Assembly: GCA_900312665.1 (NCBI GenBank)
Contig: ONZQ02000001.1
Span: forward strand, 1,206,338 to 1,270,337
Length of the DNA stretch: 64,000 nucleotides
Direction of reading: 5' to 3'
Origin: Cephalotrichum gorgonifer
Lineage: Eukaryota; Ascomycota; Sordariomycetes; Microascales; Microascaceae
Shown here: one piece after another, positions 20,022 through 31,424 of the stretch
Layout: the number at the start of each line of letters is the position of its first letter
Position numbering within the stretch: position 1 is the first letter of the stretch
The notes under the pieces: model-generated
What the model was told of the DNA's origin: nothing
What the model saw: the letters and a program-made list of their open reading frames with translations, nothing else
The model's database searches: none
Translations under genes and position numbers: made by a program

Positions 20022-21611
20022 ATGTCGTCTGGCCGAGCTATCCCCGCGCAGACTACGGTGGTGCGGGGGTTTACCCTGTACCCCGCCAAGGCCGGAGACG
20101 AGTCCGACTGTACGGATAGCAGCAACACTTGCGATGCCCGTTGCGAGACCCCGCCTCCGCTCCGGAACCGTCGCGGCCGGTGCCTTGATGACGTCGTGAG
20201 CGCCAACTGCAGCCCGGTCATGAAGGGGATCCCGTCACCCTCCGTCTCCGGCATCGCCAAGCTCCGCCAGGCCACCGACTCGGGCCTCGACATCAGCTCC
20301 CGCACGAGCACGATGACGCTGAGCGGCAGCCAGCCCTGCCTTGCGCGCGCCTCTGGAGGAGGAGACGTATCGGGGCTATCCAGCGTGCCCATGAGCCGTA
20401 CAGGCAGCCGCGACACCGTGCAGAGCGACTTCACCAGCACAGGCTCCGACAGCGGATCCACTAGTTACGAGGTCAAACTGGAGAGCGAGTTCGTCAGCGA
20501 CTCCATGCGCGACAAGCACGGCGGCGCCATGTTCGGGGCCGTCGAGGGCGGCCTCGTGAGCCGCGGCAAGATGACGGCGCAGGACTTCGAGCCGCTGCGG
20601 TGCCTCGGCAAGGGCACGTTCGGGACGGTGATCCTCGTCAAGCAGAGGACCACGGGCCGGCTGTACGCGCAGAAGCAGTTCAAGAAGGCCTCGCTGGTGC
20701 TGCACAAGAAGCTGGTGGAGCAGACCAAGACGGAGCGGCAGGTGCTCGAGTCTGTGAACCGCCACCCGTTCGTGGTGAAGCTCTTCTACGCGTTCCAGGA
20801 CCAGGAGAAGCTGTACCTCATCCTCGAGTACGGACAGGGGGGCGAGCTGTTCACGCACCTGAACGCGGAGAAGATGTTCCCGGAGCCGGTGGCGGCGTTC
20901 TACATGGCGGAAATGCTCCTGGCCATCTCACACTTGCACACGGACCTGGGGGTGGTGTACCGCGACCTGAAGCCGGAGAACTGCCTGCTCGACGCGGACG
21001 GCCACCTGCTGCTCACGGACTTTGGGCTCTCCAAGGTCTCGGCCGAGGACGCGGACTCGTGCAACTCGATGCTCGGCACGGTCGAGTACATGGCGCCCGA
21101 GGTGGTCAAGGGGGCCAAGTACGGGCGGGCGGTGGATTGGTGGTCGTTCGGGGCGCTGGGCTACGACCTGCTGACGGGGAACCCGCCGTTCCGGGGCGGG
21201 AACAACGCCAAGATCCAGGAGAACATCCTCAAGCAGAAGCTCGCGCTGCCGTACTTCATGAGCGCCGACGCCAAGGACCTCATCACGAGGCTGCTCCGCA
21301 AGGACCCGTCCAAGCGGCTGGGGGCCAACATGCCGCAGGACCTCGCGGCGATGAAGAAGCACCGCTTCTTCCGCAAGATCGACTGGAAGAAGCTGCTGGC
21401 GAGGGAGATGACGCCGCCCATCCAGCCCTTCATCACGGACCCCGAGCTGGCGGAGAACTTCGACGCGAGCTTCACGGAGCTGGCGCTGAGCCCCGTCGTG
21501 CGCACCCGGGAGTCGTTTGGCGGCCGCGCGACGAGGGCGGACGATAATAGGGACGACCCCTTTGGCGGCTTCAGCTTCGTGGCGCCGAGCAGCCTGCTGG
21601 CAGGGTTTTGA
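20022..21611 (+). CDS. AGC-family serine/threonine kinase, S6 kinase-like (Psk1 type)
   Basis: Predicted growth-control kinase downstream of TOR/PDK1. It is a single exon of 529 residues. The N-terminal ~185 residues are Ser/Thr-rich and probably disordered. The kinase domain (about 190-450) has the glycine loop GKGTFGTV, lysine in YAQKQFKK, catalytic loop YRDLKPENCLL, TDFGLSK, EYMAPEV and VDWWSFGALGYDLLTG. An AGC C-tail follows with a hydrophobic motif FGGFSF (514-519), as in S6 kinases. At the activation-loop position usually held by Thr in TFCGT the protein has Ser349 in SMLGT. The ATG at 20022 has a good context (CCACCATGTC); the frame opens earlier, at 19962, but without a typical N-terminus. 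The S6K/Psk1 assignment rests on the C-tail and LTGNPPF/LLARE-type strings; another RSK-like AGC kinase is possible. Confidence 0.85.
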   Translation: MSSGRAIPAQTTVVRGFTLYPAKAGDESDCTDSSNTCDARCETPPPLRNRRGRCLDDVVSANCSPVMKGIPSPSVSGIAKLRQATDSGLDISSRTSTMTLSGSQPCLARASGGGDVSGLSSVPMSRTGSRDTVQSDFTSTGSDSGSTSYEVKLESEFVSDSMRDKHGGAMFGAVEGGLVSRGKMTAQDFEPLRCLGKGTFGTVILVKQRTTGRLYAQKQFKKASLVLHKKLVEQTKTERQVLESVNRHPFVVKLFYAFQDQEKLYLILEYGQGGELFTHLNAEKMFPEPVAAFYMAEMLLAISHLHTDLGVVYRDLKPENCLLDADGHLLLTDFGLSKVSAEDADSCNSMLGTVEYMAPEVVKGAKYGRAVDWWSFGALGYDLLTGNPPFRGGNNAKIQENILKQKLALPYFMSADAKDLITRLLRKDPSKRLGANMPQDLAAMKKHRFFRKIDWKKLLAREMTPPIQPFITDPELAENFDASFTELALSPVVRTRESFGGRATRADDNRDDPFGGFSFVAPSSLLAGF

Positions 21612-24600
21612 AAAGGAAGGGGGCTGGTGCTGTTGGTTGGTGACGTGGACCTGCGGCCGGTCTGCAGGGGACCCAACGTTTTTTTTCCTTTCGGGGGGAT
21701 GTTTTTGCTGCGCGTTGCCGCCATGTCGGCTCCGCTTGGTTCTCGATCCCGGCCTGTTTCTTTTTTCCCTTTCCTGCCTTTTTTTTTCTTCGGTACTTTG
21801 CGTTCTCGTTGTGCTATGCGTTCCCGCTGTGCTGTGTGTTCTCATTGGTCATATGCGTTATCGTTGTGCTATGCGTTGTCGCTTCACTTTGAGCGTTTGG
21901 GCTGACTTTTTTCTTCTCCCTTCTCCTTCTTATTCTTATCTCACTTTTTGTTATTCTTGAATGGTTGTTTCGCAGGGTACTATTCGTACTATTAGATCTA
22001 AGACATCTCTACGTAGACAGACACCAAGAGCCATGCCACTCACCCGACGAGAAGGATATCCCGCGGGGCATGGCTTTGATAGATGGTTACACGGATAATA
22101 GACTTTCTTGCCTGCACTACTTTTTGTGTGCTTCATGTTCGTGGGTGTTTGTGCGGAGTACCGGACCCCCGGTTTCCTCTTCAAGACCCTGTCTCGTGAA
22201 CCGATGCCATGACGACGGCCCCTTGAGCAAGCGTGATGACAAAAAGACATCTGACGCGTCCCCTTCTCACAGCTGATGTTGCGTTACAGCATGGAATACA
22301 TATACGTGCAGGGGCCGGCCGTCCTTCGGGTGCCCTCGGGCAGCCGGCGGACGGACGGGCGTAGAAGCAGGCGGACAGCCGGAAGAAGAAGAGGGAAGAG
22401 GGCTGTGCAGCGATCACCCAAACCGGATCTTCCTCCCCCCGGCTTCTGGAGATCCTCGTCCGATGGCGATATGTAATCTTATACGAAGTTTTTTTTATTA
22501 CATATCTTAGTCTGCTCCGCACTCTTTAGATTACATGTAGGGTAGAGCGAGGGAAGGGAACGGAGGCAGGTGTTGTTGGGGGATAGCCCGGTCGTTGGAC
22601 TTCCTTCTCTTTTTTGCCCCCTTCTTTTCGATCTTTCGTATTGTTTTTCTCTCTCTCCCTTTTTTTTTTTCCCGAAGACCTGAGCTTCGAGGTCCCCACT
22701 TTCTGCGTAACCGCCTTACATGCTTTCCCGGGTCTCTGTTGCCGGGGTTTGGGGGGCTATGGCAGCAGAAGGGCGGTTCCTTTTTAACACTACACGTATA
22801 TCCCGATCATGGGATGCTCTAGCTAGGACTACGGGATGCACCACGACGCCCCGCCTCCCGGTGAACCAAGAAGAGACGTTAGTTTCTCTGCGAGGCCACC
22901 GAGGAATGGGCTGAGGACGCGCGTTTTGGGTGATAACTGAGGGCTGCCGTAGTATCACGATGCGCCCAGTGGGAGCGGGGACCAGATGCAAGTACAGGTA
23001 CGGAAGAGGGCCGGCCATACGGGTGCTTTGTTTTAATAGCTTACCATGTACAAGCATTATTACGTTAAGGTGAGGTAAGCTGGGCTGAGCAGATTTCGGA
23101 TGTTGGGATAGCTAAGGATCAAGCTAAGCTAAGGTTCAAGGCATGGCTAGTGCTTAGAGTTAGCCCGAAACCCTACCCCCCCCCCTGGAGAAAAAAAAAC
23201 ATCCATGTTCGCAGTTGCCCGATCACAATCAAAATCTGTTTAAGTCCGATCTGGGGCAGGCGGTGACCGGGGGAAGAGCAGGGGGGGCGTACGATTATTA
23301 CGACAACCCGACAGAGAGTCATTTCCAATGTTACCCTCTCTCTTGAAGAAAAAACTCTTCTACCCGCCCGATACCCGAGTTTCGTGTTTTCTTTTTCAAG
23401 CGCCCGCCCGAGCGTTTACCTCTCCTATCAAAAAAGGGTTGAAATGTGAAATGGGGGCGGGTGAGACATTCAGGCGACTGGGGGTTGGTTGGGAGATGGG
23501 TGTTAGTGCGTGGCTGGCGCGGGGCTGCGCTCTGCGTGGCCATGTGGTTGGTGTTAGTGAGACCCATTTGTGGTCCCCTTCTTTTCTCCTTCTACGAAGT
23601 ACTTCTCCTTCTTTCTTTCTTATCTCCTGCGGGGCCCGCCATTGCATCATTCATCCTCGTAGTTCGTCGAGTCGGGAGTCGGAGAGAAGAAATGCTCCGG
23701 CTCGGGACTACTAGGTAGTCGACCGGGGGAGCAAGAGTCGGACACGGAGATACTAGTAGTATGCTTTGCTCGTTTGTTAGTTAGTGCAAATTAGTACGTC
23801 CTTGCACTAATATCCTCTTGTCGCATTAGAGTATACCCACCCGCAAAATGATTGGCTAGTTCCACGGGCTAGTCCGGGAGTTTGGCACGCTAGGTCGAGA
23901 AGGTTAATCCCCTCCGACCCTGACAAAAGGCCTAAACGAGAAAACAGTACCATCTCCCGGGTGCGTGTTCGTATGTGCCTGGTGTCATTGATCTGCCAAA
24001 TGGTCTAGAACCTTGCTGCCGTCCTTGTTACCAAGCGAAATACTCGAATGTAATAATTTTCCCGGCCGCAGAAATCCGGGGGAGCGACCGAGTAACGGCG
24101 GCAACAGGGAACAACTCGGGCACGGGCTACATTCATTCGGCTGGCCGGTCGAAGTGTCTCAGGTTCTAAGCGGCCAGGGGGGTCAATGTGGTATTCTCAG
24201 GGTCCAGTGTGTTTCGTGTCTGCGTTTGCATATTTGCATAAATTCTGGGGCATGACGATGAGGGGCGATCATCGTCATCTCCGATCTCGAGGGAGAGGGA
24301 GAGGAGGCGGATGGAGGAAGTGTACTACTCGGACATTGAATGTGCATTGTCGGCGTCTCCATCTCCATCGGAGATGTGGGGATAGATAGGTTGAGGATAA
24401 TATACTTTGTACTTGTGTATCCCCGGGCGCCGGATACTACACAACAGATACCCCACAGGGCACGTCCGGCGTATTAGCATGCTATGCTGCCTCGGCAGCC
24501 TGTGCTGTCATGTCAGTGTCAAGTGTCACGCTTGTCGGTTTGCGTTACAGACTATCGCAAATAAGGCATTAGATGCACGTTCAATCTACATGGAAGGTCA

Positions 24601-26501
24601 GGGTGGGGCTGAAGTGAACTTTCATACACAAAGTATAGCGATGCTTGTAGAGAAGAAAGCCGTAATTGCATATTCATGTATCGGTATTACAGGTTCCCTT
24701 GGGCACTATAAGCGCCTTAGATTTCCTCACAAACACCAACCATCATCATGGACCGTGGCTCCTGGAAGCGAGAACGGGAACAGGAACAGGAACATCAACC
24801 CCGCCATTCATCCATCCATCCCATTTTATCCCATCAAAAGCCGAAACACCAAACACTCGCTCCCATCTCGAAACATCGCACCCTGCTGCAGGGTTGGGCT
24901 GGCCCCTTCCCTACCCTATCCCCTTGACACCCTCGACCGCAATGAGGTCCGAGTGGCTGTGCTCCCGTTTCTGCTGCCCAGCCTGCCCTCCCGCACCTGC
25001 GTCACCTGCACGTTTCGAAGCCGGCCCTCTTCTGCAGCCCCCCCGCTGTCTGCTACTCTATTCCCCTCCCACCTTACCTTACCTGGCCATGCAGCCGAGT
25101 CCAGTCAGCGCTCCGCGATATGAGCTTACGCGGTGGCCCGCAAGCAGCCCCCAAACCTTTTGGGTATACCCGGATGTTTCTCGAGCCGCCCGTGCTTACC
25201 CCTTCCTCTTCCGCTACTGCAAAGGGGTCATATTGTCGTGGTTTAATTTATTATACCGAAACTATTCGGGACGGAGGGCCAATTGGATAAAAGACGACAC
25301 CCGAGCAAGCAGAAGAGAAGGAAGGGGATGGGGGGACGGCGGCCAGAGGGTTAGCGCTGCGAAAAAGGCGACTTTCTAAAAGCTGCACGCACTTTCCGAT
25401 TTGCGATTTGCGATTTTCGATACCCCCGAAAAGCCCCTTGTTCCTTGGCCCTTTTTCTTGGCTTAGCTTACTCACATCTCTCTCTCTCTTCTTCTCTTCA
25501 ACCCCGGGGGTGATCAGAGTGACCCACACGAAACCCTTGTCTTGAACGGACCCCCGGACGAGGCGTGGAGATCCCGATTTCCCGCCCCGCCGACGTTGCT
25601 GGCTTCTCTCCCTCCCCCCGAGACTTGGGTTTAATCTTCACTGGAGCCGTTAGCGGGCCAGACAGGTTTGAGTCGGGCGTATGTTGGCAGGGTGAATGAA
25701 CCAATGCCAACGTATGAGTAGGTCATCTTCTAAAACATAACAGGGCCTCGAGATACTCTCCCAGAGCCTGGCTTCGTCATCAGGGAAGCATCTTCGCATC
25801 GGGGGAGAGGGCCCAGAAGCCTGGCCCTGGCCCCGTAATGTCGATCCTGAAGCAAACGGCCGGAGTATCATACGCCATCCACGAGGATGATGGCCGGGTA
25901 CGAGCACGAACGCACCCACCCCATTAGAGTACATGTAAGGTGTGGTCGTCATCCTCCCTGCGCCGCACCTACACCCCTGCTCAGGATTTGCTGGTCACTC
26001 CGTGTTTAAGACAGGTCACCCCTGCACCCTTTATCCGCACCCCTAATACGTATACCCCCCCTTCCTCATCTTCCTCTCTCTATCTCTCTATTAATACCTT
26101 CGTCCGCCTCCTGTCCGTGATTGTCGTCTCGAGACTCTGCATCGTCACCAATTTTATACTGTTAATAGACTGAAGGTCGTCGTCCTCCTGCTCTTACTCC
26201 ATTTCTTGCGAGCTTACAAGATTGGGCGTCAGGCATTGGTTGGTCTGTTGATACTGCGGTTTCTTTTTTTGGCCTCCACTTTACGTCCTTATTCGCATCT
26301 TATCCCCGCTGCGCAATACGCCGCCCCCGTATGGTCTGTCTGGTAAGCCCATAAGCTGCTGACACGACGGCTCCTGGACACCGAGGCTCCTCATCGCCGA
26401 GTCTGGCACTCGACGGCTCTCATCGCATCAGACTGCGCTCCAAATTATAATATAGACGATTTACACCGAGAACGAGCGTCCTCGTCCCATCCCAACACAA
26501 C
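21612..26501. other. 4.9 kb gene-free region upstream of the DOMON/b561 gene
   Basis: No ORF here has recognisable family features. Two long overlapping same-strand frames (24407-25123 and 24666-25379) are low-complexity and do not look coding. Features seen are a degenerate minisatellite (21799-21889), several poly-T tracts (for example 21680-21690 and 21775-21788) and pyrimidine-rich stretches near 25440-25500 and 26050-26090. It is not AT-rich, so it does not look like a RIP-degraded transposon. It may hold long UTRs, noncoding transcripts or an extended promoter. Confidence 0.45.
21799..21889. repeat. Degenerate 18-bp minisatellite, about five units
   Basis: Units resembling TGCGTTCTCGTTGTGCTA start at 21799, 21817, 21835 (19 bp), 21854 and 21872. 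It lies about 190 bp after the kinase stop codon, probably in its 3' UTR or just beyond. Confidence 0.6.
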
Positions 26502-28038
26502 ATGAAGATATTAAATCCACTACTGGCTGCGGCCAGCGCACTATGTAAGTGTCCTCTCTCCCACCGCAGCCTTACACTCTCCTGGCTCTTGTTACTAACA
26601 GGAGTGCTCCATCCTTAGTCGCAACGGCCTCAGCAGGCGTGATAGGCCACTGCCCCGTGCAGGACAAGTTCTGCATGTCCATCGGCGTCCCCGAGTCCAG
26701 CGCCGCCTCGGGCTCCGGAAACATCTACTTCCAGGTCCAGTCCGTCGCCGACCAATACTCCTGGGTCGCCGTCGGCACGGGGACCATCATGTCCGGCTCC
26801 AACATCTTCGTCTTCTACACCGACGGCGCGGGTAACGTCACCGTCAGCACCCGCCGCGGGACTGGTCATACGCTCCCGCAGCCCCAGTCCGACACGCGCG
26901 TCCAGCTCCTGGCGGGCTCGGGCGTCGCCAACGGCATCATGACCGCCAACGTCCTGTGCCAGAACTGCGAGAGCTGGAGCGGCGGCCAGATGGACCTGCA
27001 GGGGAAGTCGTCGGCGTGGATCGCGGCGTGGAGGGAGGGGAGCCCCCTGAACACCCAGAGCGCGGACGCGAGGATCACGCAGCACCAGGACACGGACACG
27101 TTCCGCATCGACCTCACGCAGGCCACCGTCACCCAGGACGCGAACCCCTTCGTCACAGGGGCCGCCGCGGGAACGGGGAACAACGGCAACACCAACTCCG
27201 GGAACAACAGCGGCACCGGGGCGGGGAATAACGGCGGCATCGGTGTCGGAAACACGGGTGGCACGTCGAGCACGTCGGGCAGCGGCCCTGACATGCTCCT
27301 AATACACGGTGTCATCATGACGGCCGCGTTCGCGCTCCTCTACCCGCTCGGCTCGATACTGATCGTCCTCGTGCGCAAGTGGTACTTCCACGTCGCATGC
27401 CAGGTCGTCGCCTTCATCGCCATGTGGGCCGGCTTCGGTACCGGGTACACCACGGCCCGAAACACGGGCACGGTAAGCATCTTCCTCCTTCCCTCCTTTG
27501 ATTCTTACTTCCCTTCAAGTATTGTTTCGCTAACAGATTATCCCCCCTTTTCCAGCTCTTCAAAGACGGACACACCATCTTCGGCACCGTCGTCGTCTCG
27601 GCCATGGTCCTCCAGCCCATCCTCGGCTCCCTCCACCACCACTACTTCAAGAAGAACGGCACCCGCTCCCCCGTCTCGTACGCGCATATCTGGTACGGGC
27701 GCGTCCTGATGCTCCTGGGCATCGTGAACGGCGGGGTCGGCCTCCGCGCCGCGGGCTCGCCGCAGACCTTCACCATCGTGTACGCCGTCATCGCCGCCAT
27801 GTCGGGCGTGGCGTACGTAGCCTGCGCGCTCGTGGCGGGCATGAGGAAAGGGGGCGGCTCCGGGGCGGAGAGGTCGAAGGAGGACGGGTCGTACTCGCCC
27901 AATAGCGCCACGGCGGATTTCGGGCCCAACAGGTACGGGTATCAGACCGGGCAGGGGGCGGATACGAGCCGGAACCAGCAGTACCAGTTCCAGTCGAGGG
28001 GGAGGGGCTCTGATGAGCAGTACGGGTGGACGCGGTAA
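26502..28038 (+). CDS. DOMON (CDH-type cytochrome) plus cytochrome b561 membrane protein
   Basis: Predicted plasma-membrane electron-transfer protein. Exons 26502-26544, 26619-27472 and 27556-28038 give 459 residues. The 43-nt first exon provides the signal peptide (MKILNPLLAAASAL). The extracellular part (about 20-195) resembles the heme-binding cytochrome domain of cellobiose dehydrogenase (CDSIGVP-like start, here FCMSIGVPES). A Gly/Asn/Ser-rich linker spans about 196-265. Several membrane helices follow, with histidines in LLIHGVIM, FHVACQ, DGHTIFG, LHHHYFKK and YAHIWYGR that fit b561 heme ligation. A Met near the N-terminus and the His in THQH-like QHQDT (about 169) are candidate DOMON heme ligands. 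The tail is hydrophilic and cytosolic. Such proteins are annotated as ferric reductase-like or iron reductase domain proteins; the electron partner is unknown. A long spacer precedes it. Confidence 0.85.
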
Positions 28039-29173
28039 GGCGCGCTCTCACCAGAGAACCAAGGCTTTGTCGTTCTTTTTCTTTTCTTTCTAGACATTTT
28101 TTTTTCTTGTTCTCTCGGGTTGGAGATACGTCGTGTACTTCTTGATCCAAAATAAGACTCGACTTTACCTAGGGTTGGGAAAGGGGTGTTGCGGTTTTGT
28201 GCTTTTTTTCCACCCTCGCTTTTTGGCCGGCATTCTAGGGAGGCGTTGCACGGAGCTGGGGGTATGACTGCGAGTTTGAAAATAAAGAATTGCCTTCCAA
28301 ATCCACTATATCTTGTACTATTTTTGTCCTTGATAGGGCTCCTTACTTGCGAGAATCTAGCCCGTTTATTCTCGTGAGGGTGGTTGACCTATCATTCTGT
28401 CAAAGCAAGGAGGCATCGACTGTGATGGTAATATCCGCCCTTAGTAGCGAGCTTTATGTCGCAAGGATCTGGCCCGTCCTAGAAAGGTCTGATTAACGGC
28501 CTCCCATCATTATAACAAAACAAGGCGTCATCGAAAGTTAGTTGGCTTACTGTGGTCTCGGACAATGGTAATCTTTCGTCCGTTGGCACGGATGGCTACT
28601 AATATTCCAGATACCAGGCATCAACTCCGATCCTGGGCTACTCAGAGCTGACCAAGCCGTCTTGAGGGCGTATCGTCTCTAGCGATACGCTCCTACTCAT
28701 CCTGTTCTGGTACTCGAGACGGGGGTTCATCACTACTGCGAGCCATCTTAAGTCAAGGCTCGCTTCCCGACATCTTCCTAGCCTGCCTGTTCTACTTCGG
28801 GTCAACGCTCATCTTTACTGCGAGCTATCACATCATCCCATGAACCCAACCGCAAGGGGCTGTCCATTCTCGCATGTTCCACTGCCACCCCTTGTCATAA
28901 ACTCCGGGTCAACGCGAGGCAGGATAATAGAGCGGAGCGCAAAAGAAAATGCGTACCATCATTGTTGATCCTCGTCTTATTTTAAGCCTTCCAGTTTCAT
29001 GATAACGGGGCTCGGAACGCCGGGCCTCGCCCAGCGTGATATCCGTAATAATAGTAGGGGCGCAGCCCCCGCGTAAGCTAACGTCTTCTTCGTTTCATCC
29101 ACCCACCGCCGAAGAACCCTGCGCCAATCCGCATCAACAGTCTTCGTATTTCCTTCTAGTGTACGTCTCGAAT
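28039..29173. other. Convergent intergenic region with degenerate repeat
   Basis: Lies between the b561 gene and SmB, which converge. It contains a decayed tandem duplication (see the repeat at 28349-28572) and no supportable gene. Confidence 0.45.
28349..28572. repeat. Decayed tandem duplication, about 112-140 bp period
   Basis: GCGAGAATCTAGCCCGT (28349) recurs as GCAAGGATCTGGCCCGT (28461). CAAAGCAAGGAGGCATCGA (28401) recurs as CAAAACAAGGCGTCATCGA (28516). ATGGTAAT recurs at 28425 and 28565. The order is conserved and spacing grows, consistent with an old duplication with indels. Confidence 0.45.
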
Positions 29174-30223
29174 TTATCGTCGCGGGGGCGGCTGGAAGCC
29201 GGGTGCCGGAGGACCACCCTGAGGGAAGCCTGGGGGAGGGAATGGCGCGTTCGGGGCGAAGCCGCCGGGGGGGAAGGCTCCGGGGGCTCCAGGGAAGCCC
29301 GGAGGGGGCGCTGCGACATTGTTAGGGAAGTGCCGGGGGTACGTGGGAGCACGGGATCTCGACATACCTCCGCGGCCGAAGCCAGGGACTGGAGGGAAGC
29401 CGCCGGGCGGGAATCCTGGCGGGGGGGCGGCGCCACCGACGCCGGCCGCAGGGCCCTGTTAGGAATCACAGAGTTAGCCACGCACAATTTTGCCTTGTAT
29501 GACGCTCATGGGACTGGGGCGGATGGCGCAACGTACAGCTAGCGATGGAGGGGGGATGGCAGCGCCTCGGCCCGCGGCCCTGGCTACACCCTGACCGGCA
29601 GCTAGTGTCGATGCGATACCGCCGGTGGCCGCCTTGCCCAGTCTCGCGCTGGGGTCGGCGGGAGGGGGCGACTCGACGGAGAGAGAGACAATATGGGCGC
29701 CGCGGACGATGGTGAGGCCGAGGGTTCGCTTCGCCTCGGTTTCGATGGTCTGGGTCGCGCCCGCGCCGGGGGCGCCGCCGGCCTTGCCCTGCTTCGACCT
29801 GATCTTCCGGAACTCCTCGGTGTCGGCAAGAACGAGGTTCATGTGCTGTTATCGCAGGTGTTAGCTTAGCATGATCCCCCTAAGCACCAACCGTGGGGGG
29901 GAAGTGTGGCCCCGCGTACCTTGTCGAAGGCGAGCATCTGGCCCGTCATCTGCCTCCCATCGAGGAGCGTCACCCTCATCCGCCAGTTGATCTGCAAGAG
30001 TTACCAATTAGTACGGTCGACCTCGGGGGGGCAGCGCGGGAGGGGTCGCGGGGGGTCTTCACGACTCGGGAGGGATGGTGTACGTACATAACCGGCCTAT
30101 TCGGAGCTCGATGGTTAGCATTGTCAAGTCGGAGATGTGGGGAAGGGAAGACCAAAGGATCGCGGGATGTTTACGCGCGCGGACACTCACCATCTTGCCC
30201 TGCTTGTTCAGGGATGACGCCAT
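29174..30223 (-). CDS. smb1: Small nuclear ribonucleoprotein-associated protein B (SmB)
   Basis: Core Sm-ring protein of spliceosomal snRNPs, nuclear. Four exons, 30223-30191, 29991-29920, 29845-29537 and 29455-29174, all in phase 0, encode 231 residues. The Sm fold is assembled from three exons: a start of MASSLNKQGKM, then the Sm1 motif WRMRVTLLDGRQMTGQMLAFDKHMNLVLADTEEF split at FDK/HMN, then Sm2 with RTLGLTIVRGAHIVSLSVE. The last ~120 residues are Gly/Pro/Phe-rich with repeated PPGF units, as in other SmB tails. The 11-residue first exon is too short for most gene finders, but both splice sites (GTGAGT, GCAG) are strong. It is divergent from ribosomal protein L11, so an essential splicing gene and an essential translation gene share a 507-bp promoter region. 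Confidence 0.92.
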
Positions 30224-30730
30224 GATTGCGGTTTTGCTTGTTGTTCTGAGATGCTCTCTCGAAGAAAGGAGCTTCCCGAGTGTTCAAAAAATTGTGGGGT
30301 TGGAGATCCTCTTTCGTTCGGCAAGCTCAAGACACGAAGCTTTGGGCTCAAACCGAAGGCAGCGAATGGGGAATGATGACCTCTGAGTGGATAAGAGATT
30401 TCTAAGGTATCAAGGCTGAGGGGAAGGCTGAAGTTGCGGTGACTGACCGACCACCTCGGGGGACGAGATGGGGCGCTAGTCCTCTTCGGGATAGGGTCTG
30501 TTAAATGGGTACGTACCAGATTACCCTCGAACCCGACCCACCGCCCACAAGCGCACACAGAAAAGGGCACCAATTTTGACCCTCCCGCCAAACCACCAAA
30601 ATTGGAACTTAGGGAAATTTCCAGCGACACCAACTTTCCTTCGAGTTCTCTCCCCCGAACACATCCCACGACAACCCGCCCAATCCAGAGTTTCCCCCAA
30701 GTCGCTTCAAAGCACTTCACTCTATTCAAA
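30224..30730. promoter_or_regulatory. Divergent promoter region, SmB and RPL11
   Basis: A 507-bp spacer between two divergent highly conserved genes. No ORF is seen. It includes CCCTCGAACCCGACCCACC near 30524-30542 and no CACGTG box. Specific factor sites cannot be assigned. Confidence 0.5.
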
Positions 30731-31424
30731 ATGGCGTCCGAGAAGGCTCAGAACCCCATGAAGGATCTTAAGATCCAGAAGCTCGTCCTCAACATCTCCG
30801 TTGGCGAGTCTGGTGACAGGCTCACCCGTGCCGCCAAGGTGCTCGAGCAGCTTTCTGGTCAGACCCCCGTCTACAGTAAGTGACGATAGAGCCCTTTCCC
30901 GACTTTCCTCGAGATCTCCCCTTCTGGACGGTACTAATCTTGCCCCCCTCTCTAGGCAAGGCCCGCTACACCGTCCGTAACTTCGGTATCCGCCGTAACG
31001 AGAAGATCGCCGTCCACGTCACCGTCCGTGGCCCCAAGGTGAGATCGCCCAATTCCCCAGCCATTCGACTGGCTCCTAAAGCCTCGAAAAAATACGCTGG
31101 GAGGACCTAACCACTAACACTATCAATAAGGCCGAGGAGATTCTCGAGCGTGGCCTCAAGGTCAAGGAGTACGAGCTCCGCCGCCGCAACTTCAGCGAGA
31201 CCGGCAACTTCGGCTTCGGCATCAGCGAGCACATCGATCTCGGTATCAAGTACGACCCCTCCATCGGTATCTACGGCATGGACTTCTACTGCTGCATGAC
31301 CCGCCCCGGTGACCGTGTCGCCCGCCGCCGCAGGATGAAGAGCACCGTCGGCTTCTCCCACCGCATCAAGCGCGAGGAGACCGTCAAGTGGTTCAAGAGC
31401 CGCTTCGATGGCATCGTCCGGTAA
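30731..31424 (+). CDS. rpl11: 60S ribosomal protein L11 (uL5)
   Basis: Component of the large ribosomal subunit central protuberance, contacting 5S rRNA; cytosolic. Exons 30731-30875, 30956-31038 and 31131-31424 encode 173 residues, the usual size. Diagnostic stretches are MKDLKIQKLVLNISVGESG at the N-terminus, QTPVYSKARYTVRNFGIRRN across intron 1 and GIYGMDFYCCMTRPG near the C-terminus; the protein ends WFKSRFDGIVR. Codon use is strongly biased to C/G-ending preferred codons, as expected for a highly expressed gene. Splice sites are GTAAGT...CTAG and GTGAGA...ATAAG. It diverges from SmB. Confidence 0.97.

Noticed and set aside
20600..21547. 315-codon plus-strand frame inside the kinase gene
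   Set aside because: Gly/Ala/Arg-rich off-frame translation of the GC-rich kinase domain.
24407..25379. Two overlapping same-strand frames of about 238 codons
   Set aside because: Different frames over the same DNA, low-complexity composition, no domain or splice evidence; at most one could be real and neither looks coding.
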